Shown here piece after piece: positions 41,660 through 55,800 of a DNA stretch of 64,000 bases. The notes beneath the pieces were generated by a model. That model ran no database searches. It was not told the origin of the DNA and saw only the letters and a program-made list of their open reading frames with translations. Source of the DNA: Homalodisca vitripennis. Taxonomy: Eukaryota > Arthropoda > Insecta > Hemiptera > Cicadellidae. The stretch covers positions 120,118,501-120,182,500 of the forward strand of contig NC_060215.1 of assembly GCF_021130785.1 (NCBI RefSeq), given 5' to 3'. A program made the translations under genes and the position numbers. Position 1 is the first letter of the stretch. Each line of letters begins with the position of its first letter.

Positions 41660-42930
41660 AACTAAATTTCTTGTCTAACAAATGGGTTATTGTAGTATTA
41701 TTATGAATAGTAACAAAAGATCACATACAATATAACTAAAATTTTAAATCTGCTATTCAAATATTTAACATCTATATAATACTTTAGTGTATGACTCTAG
41801 TTATTATGTTCCTGAAAGAAATATGAACTAGTTTAGGGTTTTAATTTTCTACTTTGTCTCTAAAGTAATTAAGTGAGAACATATCTGTTAAAATCCTTAA
41901 TATTAGGGTGTAAGCGTTTCTGAAGATGTCGTCAGTACAATCTGTTGTATAAGTTCTTTCTTTGGCCAACAAAAAAGGCTGAGTTAACTTGAGCTTTTGC
42001 CACCAGGTGAACGAATTAGCTCGCCCTGTATCCACTAAAAGTAAATACATTTAATTAATTTCAATTCATTTTTGGCCACATCAATGCTTCTTGTCATGGT
42101 AACTGCATCTCTGACTGTTGATGCATCTTCCTCTTTTATTTGGAAACTATTTCTCCTGATGAAATTAAACAGGTTATAGTGCATAGTATATTTATACTTA
42201 TATTCATTTTTATTTTATTATAAAAAATAACCTATTGTTTGGCGAAACGGTTACTTTCTTGCGCTCTTTCGTGACTTTCATTTCAGCATGCTAGTTCATG
42301 ATTTAAATGTTATGTTGAGGTTTGTGACTTGCTAAATACTGATAATATAATGTTTAAATAGCGGTAGTAAGTATTACATAACACTTACCTTAGATGAGGA
42401 AGTTCTAAAACACCAAAAAACTTTATAACGTTTTCCAAAACAATCCCGTCAGCTCAATACTCTTCCATACTCTTCTTTGTAAATAGAAGCAGTTGATACT
42501 TTTTCCGCTAGGTTACAGCACCACGCAACAGAGAAACAGCAGGTGGCTATTCTGTATTGCCTATTGCTACATATTTTACTAATATACTCGTATTTTGCAT
42601 CAATTTCCATTGTTACATAATTAATAAGACTACATTTGAGTGAAAAAATGGTCATAAGATTCCATTATATTACATAATAAATTATTTCACTAAGATGGAC
42701 GCCCTTAGATCTTGAAAATTGAGTGCGAGGCCGTGGGTAACTGATATTAACAAATATAATAATAATTATTAAGTACTTCTGGATTATTAACATGCTGATT
42801 TAGAAGCAGCAAATAAAAGTTGGAATGGTAGAAAAGGGCGGCAAATTTAGGGCTTGCCTCTCCTGGAAAAATATTTAGCTGCGGCTTTGTGTCTAATGGT
42901 TGTTTTTTATATCAAGAACTGGAAAACCTA
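41660..42930 (+). repeat. Interspersed repeat A, copy 3
   Basis: Direct copy of 33370-34640, 5'-truncated, with the same minus-strand frame SFTWWQKLKLTQPFLLAKE at about 41950-42010. Confidence 0.85.
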
Positions 42931-43640
42931 AAGCTGAAAAAAATAGGACAAGCTTATACAATTCAACCGTTTCTGTCATTTTTATGTTTATCTACCGGAT
43001 TGAAAAAAGACCCCAGTTTACAGGTATGTACATTTTATTAGAACTTCGAATCAATCAACTAATTGTTTTAACTTAAATACATATTCATATATTTTTACTG
43101 TGTTATATTTTAAGTATCAATAAAGCTTTGTTAAAAAATCTTTAGTAACTGAAAATTAAATTTGTTATAACAAAGTAACAAACATTTTAAACCATAACAA
43201 GATTTGTAATTTGTTTCTTAATAGGGTTTTCGGTGAGCCGGACAAGTTACCAATAAGAGGTGTAAGTTGTTTTAGTTAATTTTAATAAGAAGTATTTTAG
43301 TTTTTTGTTGGGATATACAAATTCAAGCTAAATTCAGGAACTATACAATAATTTGAGTTTAAAAATTATTCTGAAATGTGCTTTTACTAAAATTTATATA
43401 TAAAATGTATAATTTAATAATTGAGTTCAGTTTGTACAGAGATCAAATTGTAAATTGATTAGTACGAGATAAATAAAAGTAATAAAAAAGGAATTGCTAA
43501 CATCATGACGAGACTATACATTTATTTACCAGAACACCAACTCCATTTAAATATCATTATTTATTAATGAATCAGGTTATAATTATTTATATATCTAGAT
43601 ATTGGAGTATCTCCACCAGAGGATACAGTACATAACTAAT
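42931..43640 (+). repeat. Repeat family B, copy
   Basis: Shares AATAGGACAAGCTTATACAA with 35410 and GGAGTATCTCCACCAGAGGA with 31620 and 4455. Confidence 0.75.
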
Positions 43641-44640
43641 TAATATATTTTATTAGTCCCAGCATGTTACAAATAAATTGCACAACTCTGCTGCAAAAAT
43701 TAATTAATTCAATTTTTGAAAGAAACATGGAGTTGTGTATCTCCAATTGAAGTGTGAGATTTCGAAAATAGGTGAACAGTTTAATTAGTTTCATTGATTA
43801 AGTGTAAAATTTTAAAATGTCACTCAAAGTTGGTGTTCCCATTAAAGAAGAACTTTTAAACCTACAAAATAATCTTAAAATTGCTGAGGAGTTTCAAATA
43901 ATAAAATTGAACGCATCAACCTTTTAGAGTTCAGTGGAATATATAATAATAATGAAATCAACTATCGACATTGTTACGTCGGAACAAAAATGAACTCACA
44001 TTCAAATTAGAATAAAAATTTGCTAAGATTAAAATTTTATAGCTCCAAAAAGGAATAGTTATATAAATGTATAGAAAAATTAGGTGTGGCTAAAAAAATT
44101 TTTAAAACCCTACAATTTGACAGTAATATAAAATAATAAGTAGAAATTTAAGTGACACAAATATGGAGGAAGAAGACTTAAGGGGTGTTTTTGAAAAAAA
44201 GATACTTTCAGTACAATTAAAAATAGTGATAATACCCCAATAATTAATTTAACTCGCAGAAAACAGGGAGTGTATGGTAATGCTGAAGCTACTATTACTA
44301 CCATATTATCAAAACTTCCTAATCTGGTTGAGAGACATTTAAAAATCTTTAAATTACCAGTGGCTTGAATATTAATTAATTACTTGAGTTTATAAAATCT
44401 TATTAAAATTAAATAACGAAATACATTTATTGGATACAGAATCTATAGAATCGTGCTTATGTTATGCGACCGAACCTTTACTTTCCAAAATAATGGAGTG
44501 TAAATCGGAAAAAAATACATTCAAGAGTTACATAGTGAATTGTTACATTATTGTGTACCACTAGGTTTAACATATAATTGGAGTATTAGGGGATATATAG
44601 ATCTAAACAAGAAAATAAAAATGTATTCAGCGATCAAACA
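43641..44640. other. Degenerate unidentified coding-like sequence
   Basis: 43680-43830 is shared inverted with 6230-6400. Short plus-strand readings such as GVYGNAEATITTILSKLPNL (about 44265-44330) and LHYCVPLGLTYNWSIRGYID (about 44540-44600) look protein-like but match nothing I recognise. Confidence 0.35.
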
Positions 44641-44649
44641 GTTAACCGG

Positions 44650-45120
44650 TTTAATTATTCTGTTTCACACGGTGCCGTCCTCCTTGACAACGTGCTGTCG
44701 CTAGGAACAGAGCGCAAGTAGTACTGAACACGGCCTCCAGGTGACAAGCCTTATCATCCCTATCCGGTTTTGTGTGAAGGGTATCGAAAAACATTTTAAT
44801 AAGTCTAACTTATTTTCATCTCTAGAAATTTACTATCTACTAGATAAACAACCATTACATAGTGAAAATACTACTTATATTTAATTATTATACCGGGAAT
44901 TCGAACATAAAAGACGCTAACGTATATACGTTTTATACACTGAGAATATATACACCAGAGTTGGACTCATTCCATCGGGGTGTCAGGCCTAATATTAACG
45001 CTAGCATCTCACTTTTTTGTACATTAAAGACAAAACTTTACTTTTAGATATTCAATTTTGCGTATTTTTACAATATACTGTAATTTTTGTTGATCTTTGT
45101 GTCCCAAGTTAACTGTACAA
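44650..45120 (+). repeat. Repeat X, copy 2 (LTR-like)
   Basis: Matches the two parts of 10911-12140. Lies next to the 3' side of the minus-strand gypsy relic, compatible with its 3' LTR (inference). Confidence 0.6.
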
Positions 45121-45382
45121 GTAAAATATCGCTGTGGTCTGAACATAAAGATTTGTAAGAATAAAGGTGTATAAGTTTGTTAAAAACTATTCTTCTAAGT
45201 AGTTAATTACATATCTTTTATTCCACAAAGATGCTAGGATACTTTTATGATATTTTTTATATATTCAGAATTGTTACATCCTTTAAATTTATATCTACAT
45301 GAGTTATATAGATACGAGTGTTGCATGTTTCCAAAACCGTAGCGAGAACTAATGAAAAACCTTGATAATATTTACGTAACAA

Positions 45383-47400
45383 CTAATCACTAAATCTTAG
45401 AAAATATCTGGTGCCGAGGCCTGAATGTTTGAAGTATAAATATAAATCAGATCTTTTCATCCAGAATTTCTTTAGAAGACTTTTAAAAATTTCAATAGAT
45501 CGCTCAACCATACCGTTATACTGGGAATGTTGAGCATTAGGCGTTGCTCGGTTAAACTCTGAGTACAACACTCTTTAAAAGTTAAACTAATGAAACAAGT
45601 ATAGTTTGTAGTAACATCATTTTTTGGAATTCCATGCTTACTAAATATAGACTAAACAACATGAGGGCTTGTCATGTTATGTAAAGTTACAAGTTTAACA
45701 AATTTTGAGAAATAATATACACAAAAAACTGCAAAAATTATTCAATCTCAAGGAAGAATACATACATCTATTTCTACCTTTTCCCATGGTAGCATTGGTA
45801 TAGGATGCGGTAACATCGGTTCCTTAAATTATTTCTAGAATTTACAGCACAAATCTCACACCGATAACATCTTCAATATGAGAATTGATGTTGGGCCAGT
45901 AAATTAAGTTTTTTTGCTGTTAGCTTTATCCTTGTAACACCTTAATGAGTATATTGCTACCTCAACATGTGACATTTCACTTATTACTCAATTAGGAATT
46001 ACAATAGCAGTTCAAACCAGTACAATAGGGTAATTCATCGTTACACACCATTATTGCCTAATATTTAAAGGTTATTTTTTTGGCTGGGTCATTCATTTCC
46101 AACAATAAATTTTACAGCTTATTTTATTATCCAAAATACAATATCATTTAACTTAGTTAAACTAACAGAACTTACATAAGTAACTAAACCTAAAGACCCT
46201 TGTGACTTCTTTTCACTAAGGTGGCTGCACCTTACTATTATCAAAGCCAATTCCATTCTCAATAAATTTAAATTCCAGGTATGAAATCTCATTCATGACA
46301 AAGTTACACTTTCCTTTAGTAAATTTTACGTTTTCTGGTCTCGTTTTATTAAGAACTCAAGCACAAAAATGTTGAGATTTATTGCGACCCCCAGACTATT
46401 AACTCATTCAAATAAATCTCTACTCACTCTAAACTATCAAAATCTGTTTAATTCTTTGATGAAACTCTTCAAATACAGAATATATCTTATATGGCATTAA
46501 ATAAGGGTGTGTTAAGGGTAGTCAGATCTGAAGTCTAGTTTAATGTGCTAAAGCCCATTTTTACTACCTAAGGTGCTAAAATATTTGGAATTTGCCACCG
46601 TGATTGAAATTTCTCCAAAGGACGGTATTTGACAGTGAGGTATAATTACACCTGCATTGAATTCTATGGAATCTAATCGAAAACGTAGTTTAAAATTTTG
46701 CTTGTAAGCAATTACTTGTGACTAGTGTACCATTTCGATAATGCCAAGTCTTTTGAGTGCCTCAAGTTTATTTTTAAGTTTAGGACTAATAGTAACAGGT
46801 ACCTTTCTAGATGCAAAAACTACTGGGACGTCATCTTTTATCAAGATTACTTAGTGATGGTCTCTAATAAAATCCATTCCATACATTAAATGAGGATATT
46901 ATCATTTAATAATAATCATTACTGTCAGAACCACCCTTTACATAATCTATGACTAAGCCTAGCACTTGGGCTACTTTAATTATGATCTGACTGAACCCCA
47001 AAGCCTTTTTCAGAATTTTTCTTTAGAAGTTTATTCTCTTAATCAAATTAAGTTCAACTGAGCCTGAAAGGTCTAAAATGCATGAAGTCATCCTGGGGTT
47101 TTTTACCACGTAAAATTCTAAACAATGATTCATGTTATTAAGAATTACATTTAAGGTACATTTACCTGAAGTATTTAACTTCTGTCCTGTATATAAAGGG
47201 TTAGTCTAACATCAGTGTTGGCTAGTTTGATATCAGTACAGAGAACATGAAACAAATTTCGATTTAGAATATTAATTTCAGCACCTGTATTAATATTACT
47301 CCAGGGATGCTAAGGAATATCTCACTTTAAGCATACAGGTTTATGGAAGGCCTCCTTTTGTAAGACATGGATTTATGTAGCAGCGATCTTAAAATGTATT
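45383..47400 (-). pseudogene. Ty3/gypsy pol relic (integrase, RT, protease fragments)
   Basis: Minus strand. At 45480-45570 the integrase reading TPNAQHSQYNGMVERSIEIF contains the catalytic E of the DDE core. At 46740-46850 an RT N-terminal reading DDVPVVFASRKVPVTISPKL, then EALKRLGIIEMV. At 46850-47100 protease-like fragments. Many stops and frameshifts; dead. Confidence 0.65.
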
Positions 47401-47424
47401 GTTTACATTACAAGAAACTAAAAC

Positions 47425-47830
47425 TCACAGTACCAGGTCACTATATAGTTTTATTAAATTAATACATGTGTCTCTGCTGTCTCTGAGGTTAATGAGCATA
47501 ATAAGCTTAGACTTAAACATATTAAGGGAATGCACATTTTGATCAAACCGTTTATTAGTTTGAGATAGGTCATTATGCGCATTTTGGATACCTTCGTTCC
47601 AACTGGACCCAAAATACGGCTGTACTATCAGCAAAAAGTGAATCTCTAATTTTAGAAAAATGATTTATGTAGATAAGCAGAATAGGTCCCAAAGTGCTAT
47701 CCTGGATTAACCCACAATTTATCGACGTCAGAGAACTATTGACTGTGTTAATTGTGGCTATCTCTCCACGGGTTTGAGGTAGGTGTTATTCCAACTACAC
47801 CAATAATCTTTTATTCCAACTAATTTTAAT
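47425..47830 (-). pseudogene. LINE reverse-transcriptase fragment
   Basis: Minus-strand reading AHNDLSQTNKRFDQNVHSLN parallels AMSDLKTLKKWFDQNILSLN of the LINE at 49600-49660, preceded by a degraded GSTLGP block near 47690. A second, older copy of the same LINE family. Confidence 0.6.
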
Positions 47831-48359
47831 TTTTGTAATAATTTGTACTCATGTAAATACTGTCCAAATGTCACGTTTTTCCATACAACCGTTTTTATTT
47901 GGGCCTATTTATACTTTAAATGTACCTGAATTCCACACTTTAAATGTATGTAATTTCCCGTGCAATGATAAAATAATGTTTGTACTCTTTCTGTACTCAA
48001 GGAATTTACCTTAAAAAGTTATAAATTTAATTTACGTTAAAAAAAATTTTCGAATCTACCCTTCCCTCGTTATTTGAACATCTGATAGTCATCCATGAAT
48101 TGATTGGAGGTTATATATTTACAATCCATGGTTATCAATCTATCAAGATTAACATTGTCTCTAATGACATTTAGAAATAATTTGAAACACATATTCGTCT
48201 GAAGAAATCTATTTCAGTGTAACTTTTAGGTTGCATGTTTTACTGGATTTTGCGAATGGACGTAGGACGTCAAATAGTGACTATATAATACATAATATAA
48301 ATATCTAACTTTAATTAAGTATGTATCAAAAAAAATTTGCTATTATAGAAATATTTTAA
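47831..48359. other. Intergenic sequence
   Basis: No gene recognised. Confidence 0.5.
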
Positions 48360-51300
48360 AAATATAGAATAGAATAATAGAATAGAAACATTTTTTATTT
48401 CCAAATCATATACACATAGATATTAGATTTATTTACGTTTGATAAATAGTAAATTACCCTTTTACTATACTTACTAAGTGGCGATAAAATAAAACAATTT
48501 AATTTTAAGTACAGTAGTTAGATAAATATTATTTATATAATTTAAGTAAACTATTTATTTTATATTAACATATATTCTAAAATGGAAATTAGCCTACATG
48601 GGCAATAAGCCTGTGCGTAGGCTAGAGTCGTACTAAAATGTGTATGTTATTTAGATGTCGAAAAAAGTGTTACTGTTACGTGTCGGTGTGTTTTAAGGCA
48701 TAAAATGTAGAAATGTACTTGTGTGATGAATGAGATATGAGATAATACTGTTGTATTAGACAAAACCATCGGTAGAATTAAGACCACATACACAAGACCG
48801 TGATATGACGAGCGCCGGGGGATGAGGAGGGGTCAAGGTCAGGTTGGTCCCCAGTCTGAGTGAATGAAAGTCTCGGATCCTTGGACTCCAATTTGTAACA
48901 ACAGCTCTGTGCCATTATATTTAAATTTTGTAATACTACCTGTTTCAAATAAATTTAAATGCTGAAATTTGTTACATATGTGTCTAAATATAATATGCGA
49001 AATATAGTGAGAATTGGTTTTTGAAAAGGATTGATCTAATTTAATTACATTAATACCAACATGTTCTGAATATCTTGTTTGGTAAGAGCGCAAAATTTCG
49101 GGTAATATTGTATTAGCATTTTTGTAGATGTGAATTAGTAAATTTTTTATATATAACTGTCGTAGTGAAAGTAGGAAGGATTCCTGAAAGAGAGACTCAG
49201 TTGGATAACGCATATTTTTCCTCAACCCTGCCTTTAGTAGACTCTTTTGCGTAATGAAAAGAGGTTCGAGAAGCATTTTACACGCACCGCCCCACGCAAT
49301 GTTACCGAAGGAAAGCAGAGTGACTGAACGTAAGCATAATACGCTAATTTTATCTCGTTTCCGTTTAAAATTTCACTTAGTTTCCTAAATGCATAAATAT
49401 ATTTTCTAATTTTGTTAAGGACATAATCAACGTGCTCAGACCATTTTAAGCGAGAGCCAAAAACAACTCCCAGGTATTTAAACCGTTTTACGAGCTCTAT
49501 TTCTTTGCACCCACATGTCGAATTCGAGTAACTACCGCACTGATGAATTATTAGATCTGTCAAATTATATTCTGTACTAGAATGCAGAGAAATAGACATA
49601 AATTTTGTTTTGGAAATATTCAATGAAAGAATATTTTGGTCAAACCATTTTTTTAACGTCTTTAAGTCACTCATTGCATTTAATTTAACATCCCGCCAGT
49701 TTTTACATGAAATGAAAAACAACTTTCGTCGCCAAACAAATAAAGCTTCCCAAATAAATTAATCCTGGAAATATTGTTGATAAAATCAAAAATAAAACTG
49801 GTCCTAACGTACTGCCCTGGATTACCCCGTAATCGATAGTTTGTTCGTCACTATTATGTCCACAGACTGAAACCACCTGACGCCTTTCTTTGAAATAACT
49901 ACTAAACCAAGCCAAAGCAGTGCCGCGGACGCCTATAGCTACTCATTTGTCCAATAAAATTCTGCGATCAATTGAGTCGAACGCCTTTTTCAGGTCTAAG
50001 AATATGAGCATGCATCTATTGTTTTTAGATAGATTGGTATTTAAATCTTTATTTATGTCAAATAAAGCATCATTTATACATTTGTCACGCCAAAATCCAT
50101 ACTGATTTTCACTTAAAATGTTATTGTTTTCCAAGTAAGATACTAGCTGACCTTTAACTATTCGGTCTAGTACTTTAGAGAACACGCTTAGCAAAGAGAT
50201 TGGACGGAAGTTGCTTTTATCTGTAAAGTCGTTAGATTTGTATATGGGAATAATTTTTTCCAATTTAAATTTATCAGGGAAAATTCCTGTTGAAATACTG
50301 GTATTAATTAAATGTGTCAAAGGTTTTAAGATAACGTGAATATTATTTGTAAGAAGGTTAGCCGATACTCCATCCAGTCCCGGGGCAGACCCTTTCCTAA
50401 GTGCCGTCACCTGTCGTAGTACATCTTGTTCCGAAACAGTACACAGTGTGAAGTGCGTGTCCAGTGTGTAGTCAGAGTCCCTCACTACTAGCTGCCCTCC
50501 TGTGTCTATCTCTGTTGCCAGGTTACTTCCAACAGCGGAAAAAAATTTATTAAAATCATTGGAAACTTTTTTTAAAAGCATTGGTTTCATGATGGCTCCT
50601 GGAAGATGCTTTGTAATGGGAAACGAGTCCTTGGTGTTGACTCTTCTAGCTAACTCGTTTATAATGCCCCAAAATAATTTTGGATCCCTTTTTGTCTCAT
50701 TTAATTTTGTTCTATAATATTTTCGCTTTTCAAATTTTACAGAGTTGGTTTAGTGTTGTCTAAGATCAATGTATTGTTTTTTCAATTCACGGTTAAATTG
50801 TTGCCTTTTCAAAATTTACTCATTTTATCCCGTTTACGTATCAGGGTTAATAAATCAGTAGAAATCCAGGGCTTAAGCTTTTTCTTTCGGGTGGACACAT
50901 TTTTTTATTTCTTTTTTTGCTTGTGAAATTGAATTATTTATAATAGCATAAAAATTAGTAGAGCACTCATTGACATCAAAACTGCCCAGGTCGGTTTCCC
51001 AGTTTGAGTTGGAGAGAATGTTAGTGAGCAATGTTTGGTCAATGTATGTGATAGGTGCTAGTGGAGTACCGGTATACATAGTGACAGCCGTGTTGAGTGT
51101 TATGTTGAGTCCTGTACTGTAGTGGTCTGTGACTGTAGTCTGTAACACGGCTGCACGGACCCTACTCAAGTCGTCGTAACTCACAAAGATGTGGTCGATG
51201 CAAGTCATGCTATGTTCCGTCCCACGTGTGGGTTTGTCCACACACTGTACAAGTCCGTAACCGTTAAGACAGTATAAGTATATGTTTCTAATGTCGTCAT

Positions 51301-52660
51301 TACATGTAAGCAAGTCTATGTTGGCGTCTCCCAGAAAAATGCACCTTTTCCTTCGTTCTAAGTTATTGTAATAATTGTGTAGAGCGTCAATAAAATTATT
51401 TACATTACTATCAAATGTTCTGTAAAAAGCTAGTACGTTAAAATGTTTGTTTGAGTGAGTAAAGTCTAGTGAAATTCCGTATTCCCCCAACGTCCCCCAA
51501 TGTGGTTTGTGTTGCAGTTACGGATAACCGCTTGTTAACCAAGATAACCACGCCGTCATTCTGGTTCCTAGTCTTAGGCCTCTTTCACACACATCGAATT
51601 TGGACGTCCGATATTTTATCGACCGTCCAAATTCCAATAGTGGCGCATAGCAGTAAACGGGAGCTTTCAGACTAGACGATCTCTGAACGGCAACGATAAA
51701 ATGCCGTTTAGCAGCCGTCCACTGCCACTGCAGACCAACGGCACCGTGCCGTTGCCGTCCTTACAGTGGCGTACGTGTTCATTCTTGCGCTTCCAGACAT
51801 CGATATTTTACCGTCCGTCCTCACTCCTCACTTCTCACTGCGCCTTCTCTCTGCACAATCGCTGTTAAACTGTAACTGTGCCCAGCTTGTTAATATGGAT
51901 GAAGAATTTGCTATTGATAATGACGTGCTTATTTCCCTAGTGGAAGCCAAACCATCTTTTAACATCTCGTGAAGTTCATCAAACAAAACCGTAGACATTC
52001 TAAAGAAATTAAAAAACTTATTTCCATCATGTCGAAGTTCTTCAAAAAGGGTGTAAAAAAGGTTCCCACCTGTTCCCTTGACTTATTAATTGGATGTATC
52101 CAGCACTTCCGCTTAATCCTACGACGCTTTATACGGCGGTATAGGAACCACATAGCCACAACACGTTTTTATTTATTAGAGAGAAGCAATTCAACACTCA
52201 CTACAGCACACCATATACTCGAATAACTTTCTGAACGGTAAAAAATCGATGTGTGTGCAAGCGGCACCCAAACGATAAAATATCGCCCGTTATTTTATCG
52301 GACGTCCAAATTCGATGTGTGTGAAAGAGGCCTTATCAGTGCGTACAAGGTCAAATCCGTCAATGTTCAACTCACCCTCACCCGCCCTCAGCCAACACTC
52401 GGTCAGAACAATTATATCTAAACATTCCACCATAGAATTCAAGTAAACAAGCAACTCGTCTATATTTTTTGTACTGCTCCTAATATTAGTATGGAATAAA
52501 TTAATATGATCTAATTCACTATTTAAAGAAAAACTATAGAATTCTTTATATTCCTCCAAGATATTTATTTCTAAGCAGTGATTCGCATAAAAGCCATCAT
52601 CAATTTCAAAAAGCATTTTATTTACTGGCTGCTTGCCCGTCCAGTACAAATTATAATATT
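48360..52660 (-). pseudogene. Jockey/CR1-type LINE, minus strand, broken
   Basis: Minus strand, 5' side at high coordinates. Endonuclease: HTNIRSSTKNIDELLVYLNS and DIIVLTECW at 52420-52560; after a Harbinger insertion, FLGDANIDLL (51310-51340), then TCIDHIFVSYD and TDHYSTGLNI (51110-51210). RT: LRKGSAPGLDGVSANLL, FKLEKIIPIYKS, NFRPISLLSVFSKVLDRIV, FLDLKKAFDSIDRRILL (49950-50400), then [17 protein letters not shown]. The YxDD box reads FGDE after a frameshift. Downstream: SLNISKTKFMSISLHSS and KYLGVVFGSRLKWSEHVDYV. The 3' tail is a (TAGAA)n-like run at 48362-48392. EN-RT retrotransposon, inactive. Confidence 0.85.
51577..52332. mobile_element. PIF/Harbinger non-autonomous element, 756 bp
   Basis: Perfect 37-bp terminal inverted repeats starting GGCCTCTTTCACACACATCG and a TTA duplication on each side (51574-51576 and 52333-52335), both typical of PIF/Harbinger. 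Internally it keeps a coding fragment from ATG 51895 (MDEEFAIDNDVLISLVEAKP) that looks like the MADF/Myb-like accessory protein of the autonomous element, soon ending in a stop. It interrupts the LINE endonuclease. Confidence 0.92.
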
Positions 52661-52883
52661 GCAGTAATAATATGTTCGTAAGAATAAACTGACTATTTTA
52701 TAGATCGAAAGTTTAAAACTTTAATAACTGAATGCACCGTATCATTGCTTTCATTGGTACAACTTAGTTGGTTAAATATTTAACTACCCAAAGGATTGCA
52801 ATTTGAATTTTTATAAATTACATTCTTACATTGCCAATTTAAACTTTATAAACGTTATGTAAAACAATGGTACAAATTAAAAA
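52661..52883. other. AT-rich sequence before the palindrome
   Basis: No gene recognised. Confidence 0.5.
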
Positions 52884-55800
52884 TGGTGAGCAGATATGTT
52901 TATTTTTAAGAAACTCAAAACTTCTCCTCAAAACTTTTTCCAATCAAAAAAGCATAACAGTATTTGCCATCTTATTTGATTCCTTCTTGCTGATTGGTAT
53001 TTTTTTATCAACTTAAAGGCCCATGGGAAAAAAATTAATAATGTCAGAATACAATACAAGAATAAAGACTTCTACATGTATACATGACGTAGTCTATGGA
53101 GAGAATGGTTCATTCAATGTGAATGTTGAGTTTAGCTCCATTTTACTTTCCTCTTAGTGCAGCGTCTGTAATCTGACGGTATTATAGAACTGACCCCTGG
53201 AATTAGGAGTCATGTTTCTAGAGACCCACAAATAGCGGTGTCGAAGAAGCCTAAAATGAACTCTTTTTGGATCTCTTGAGACAAACATGACACTTTTACT
53301 GGAGCTTAACTCAACTATAACAACTCATTAAAATTTAAATTTAAAATCTTTGTTGTCATAGTTTAAGACGGTGCGAGTTTCAAGAATGGTGAGCAGATAT
53401 GTTTATTTTTAAGAGACTCGGGTAAATCTCTTAAATAGTTCAGCCATGTCTTTACAGATTTACAGTATTATCATGATAACAGAATGGAAATATTTAGATA
53501 TAAATTACATTAAATAAAATTTGTTCAATATTATTTCCTGATAAACTTATAAATAGCATGGTATTTATCATATTTATTTTTAGACTATTATTAAATATTA
53601 CTTTTATGTTAAAAGGTTTGGTTTTCTAATTACATGCAATCAAAACGTTCACTCCCACATCTTAAAACGGTAGGTTGTGCTACTCGTCATTTCAGTAGAC
53701 AGTGTGCAACTTGGGAGCCAAATGTTTGTACGGTTCCTCTGCTAAATCCATCTGAACTTAAACTATCAAACTTTAAAACATATTTTTAAACTTCAAGATT
53801 TATTTAATTGTAGTCAGTTGGTATAACATTTTTTAATTAACACTAATTTAAAACTGATGTTAAATAACGTATTTTGCATTTTCATCTAAATCAAGTCTAT
53901 CTAAAGGTGACCAAGATTTTACAAAATTATCCTATAAATATCATTCACTCTACGGCTGACTTATAGCTCTATAACTCTGCTATGTGCTCCATAAGTTCAG
54001 TAATATAAGAATATTTAGTAAATAATGAACTGTATATTAGAGATGTAGCCTCGAAAAGTGTTTGATAAATATGTATATAATTATAAACCTTTTAACACTT
54101 CTTTAAACTTTTATTTTCATACTGTGTACATTTCGAATTTTGGGAATTCATCTTCAGGAACTAAGGATAAGTTAAATTATGAAAATAAATAATTAAAAGC
54201 AAATTGTCGTGTTTTTTCACTACCTTGGTGGCAAAATTTGTAGTATTTTATTTTATGTGTGATTAATGTATATAATTTAAAAGTCTATCGAATAATAATT
54301 CTTTGTTAGAAAATCTTTGTCATGTAATAATATATTATGATTAATTTTGGCACTTTTGTAAATTTCAAAATGGTCTAAAGTAGATAGATAATAGGCGACT
54401 TTTCTTGCTTGTGTGTAAAATTTCATGATTGTTTTCGATGTTAGTGTATGTATGGCCGGTTTTACTTAAATGGTCTCCACATTTTGAATTTGATGATGGT
54501 TTCAATGCTTATATGTGTTTATTAAATCTAATTTTGAAGAATCGGCCGGTTTGTCCAATATAGTGGGATTGACAATCGTTGCTATTTAATTTGTATACTC
54601 CACTATTGTTGAATTTTGATTTAGGTTTGTTGAATTGCTTTTGTTTTTGATTAAAAGTCCGAGCTTGTTCGAGGTTTTGAAAGCCAATTGATATCCTTGT
54701 TTATAAAATGATTTGTTAATTTTGTGACAATGTTTGCCAAGGTAGTCTGATTGAATGTATTCGATATCTCTTTCTTCTTTCTTCTTATTTTCTTTCTTTG
54801 TGTGGTTCTTCGATAATACATCAATCATGCTTGGTTTATATCCATTATTTTGGGCTATGTATTTAATAATGTTTAATTCTTTATATAAATCTTAAATTTT
54901 CATTGGAATTTTGTGTAATCTGTCGATCATTGATTTGAATGCAGCCTTTTTTTTATGATGTACGTGATTCGATGAGGAAGGAATAACTAAATCTGCGTAT
55001 GTCGGTTTTCTGTAAATTTTGAAATTGTGCTTTCTGTTGATCTTGGTTATAGTCAAACCAAGGTAGTTTATTGCATTATTTTCTTCAATTTAATTGGTAA
55101 AATTTAGAATATGATGCATTTGGTTTAAGTAGTTATTGAACAAGTCTATTTGTCTTTCATTTCCTTTGAATAGACGTATTATATCATCAAAATATCTGTA
55201 ATAACAAATTATTTCTGTTAGATGTTTGTTTTTATCGCTTAGTATTAATTTGTATTTTATGTTGTCAAGGAATATATCAGCCAATAATCTGGATAGTCCC
55301 ATAAGTAATCCTTCATGTTGTTAAATGTAGTAATTTTTTTTAAATGTAAAGTAATTTTGTCTTAGAGTTACTTTTGTGAGTTCAAGTATTCCTTCAATTA
55401 CTTTTGTATTTAGACTGTTCTGTTCTGTTAACTTATTTTTAATCATAAGCATTGTTTCTTGGATCGGAACATTTGTGTATAAATTTATTATAAATATGAA
55501 AATATAATTTTATAAAGTATGAAATGTATATACTATGAAAATAAAAGTTTAAAGAAGTGTTAAAAGGTTTATAATTATATACATATGAACTGTATAGTTT
55601 CAACAATAAATTTGTAAAAACACATTAGTTTTGTCTCAAAATTACTAAAACATAATCTAGATTATAATAGATTAAAACACTGGTAATTATATAAATTAAA
55701 TTCAATGATCGAAGATGTTTCACATTGCAGCCAGTGAAATATGTGTAATAAAACATTAAACAGATGATTATAAGACTAATATTATTTTCTCTGTTAGACA

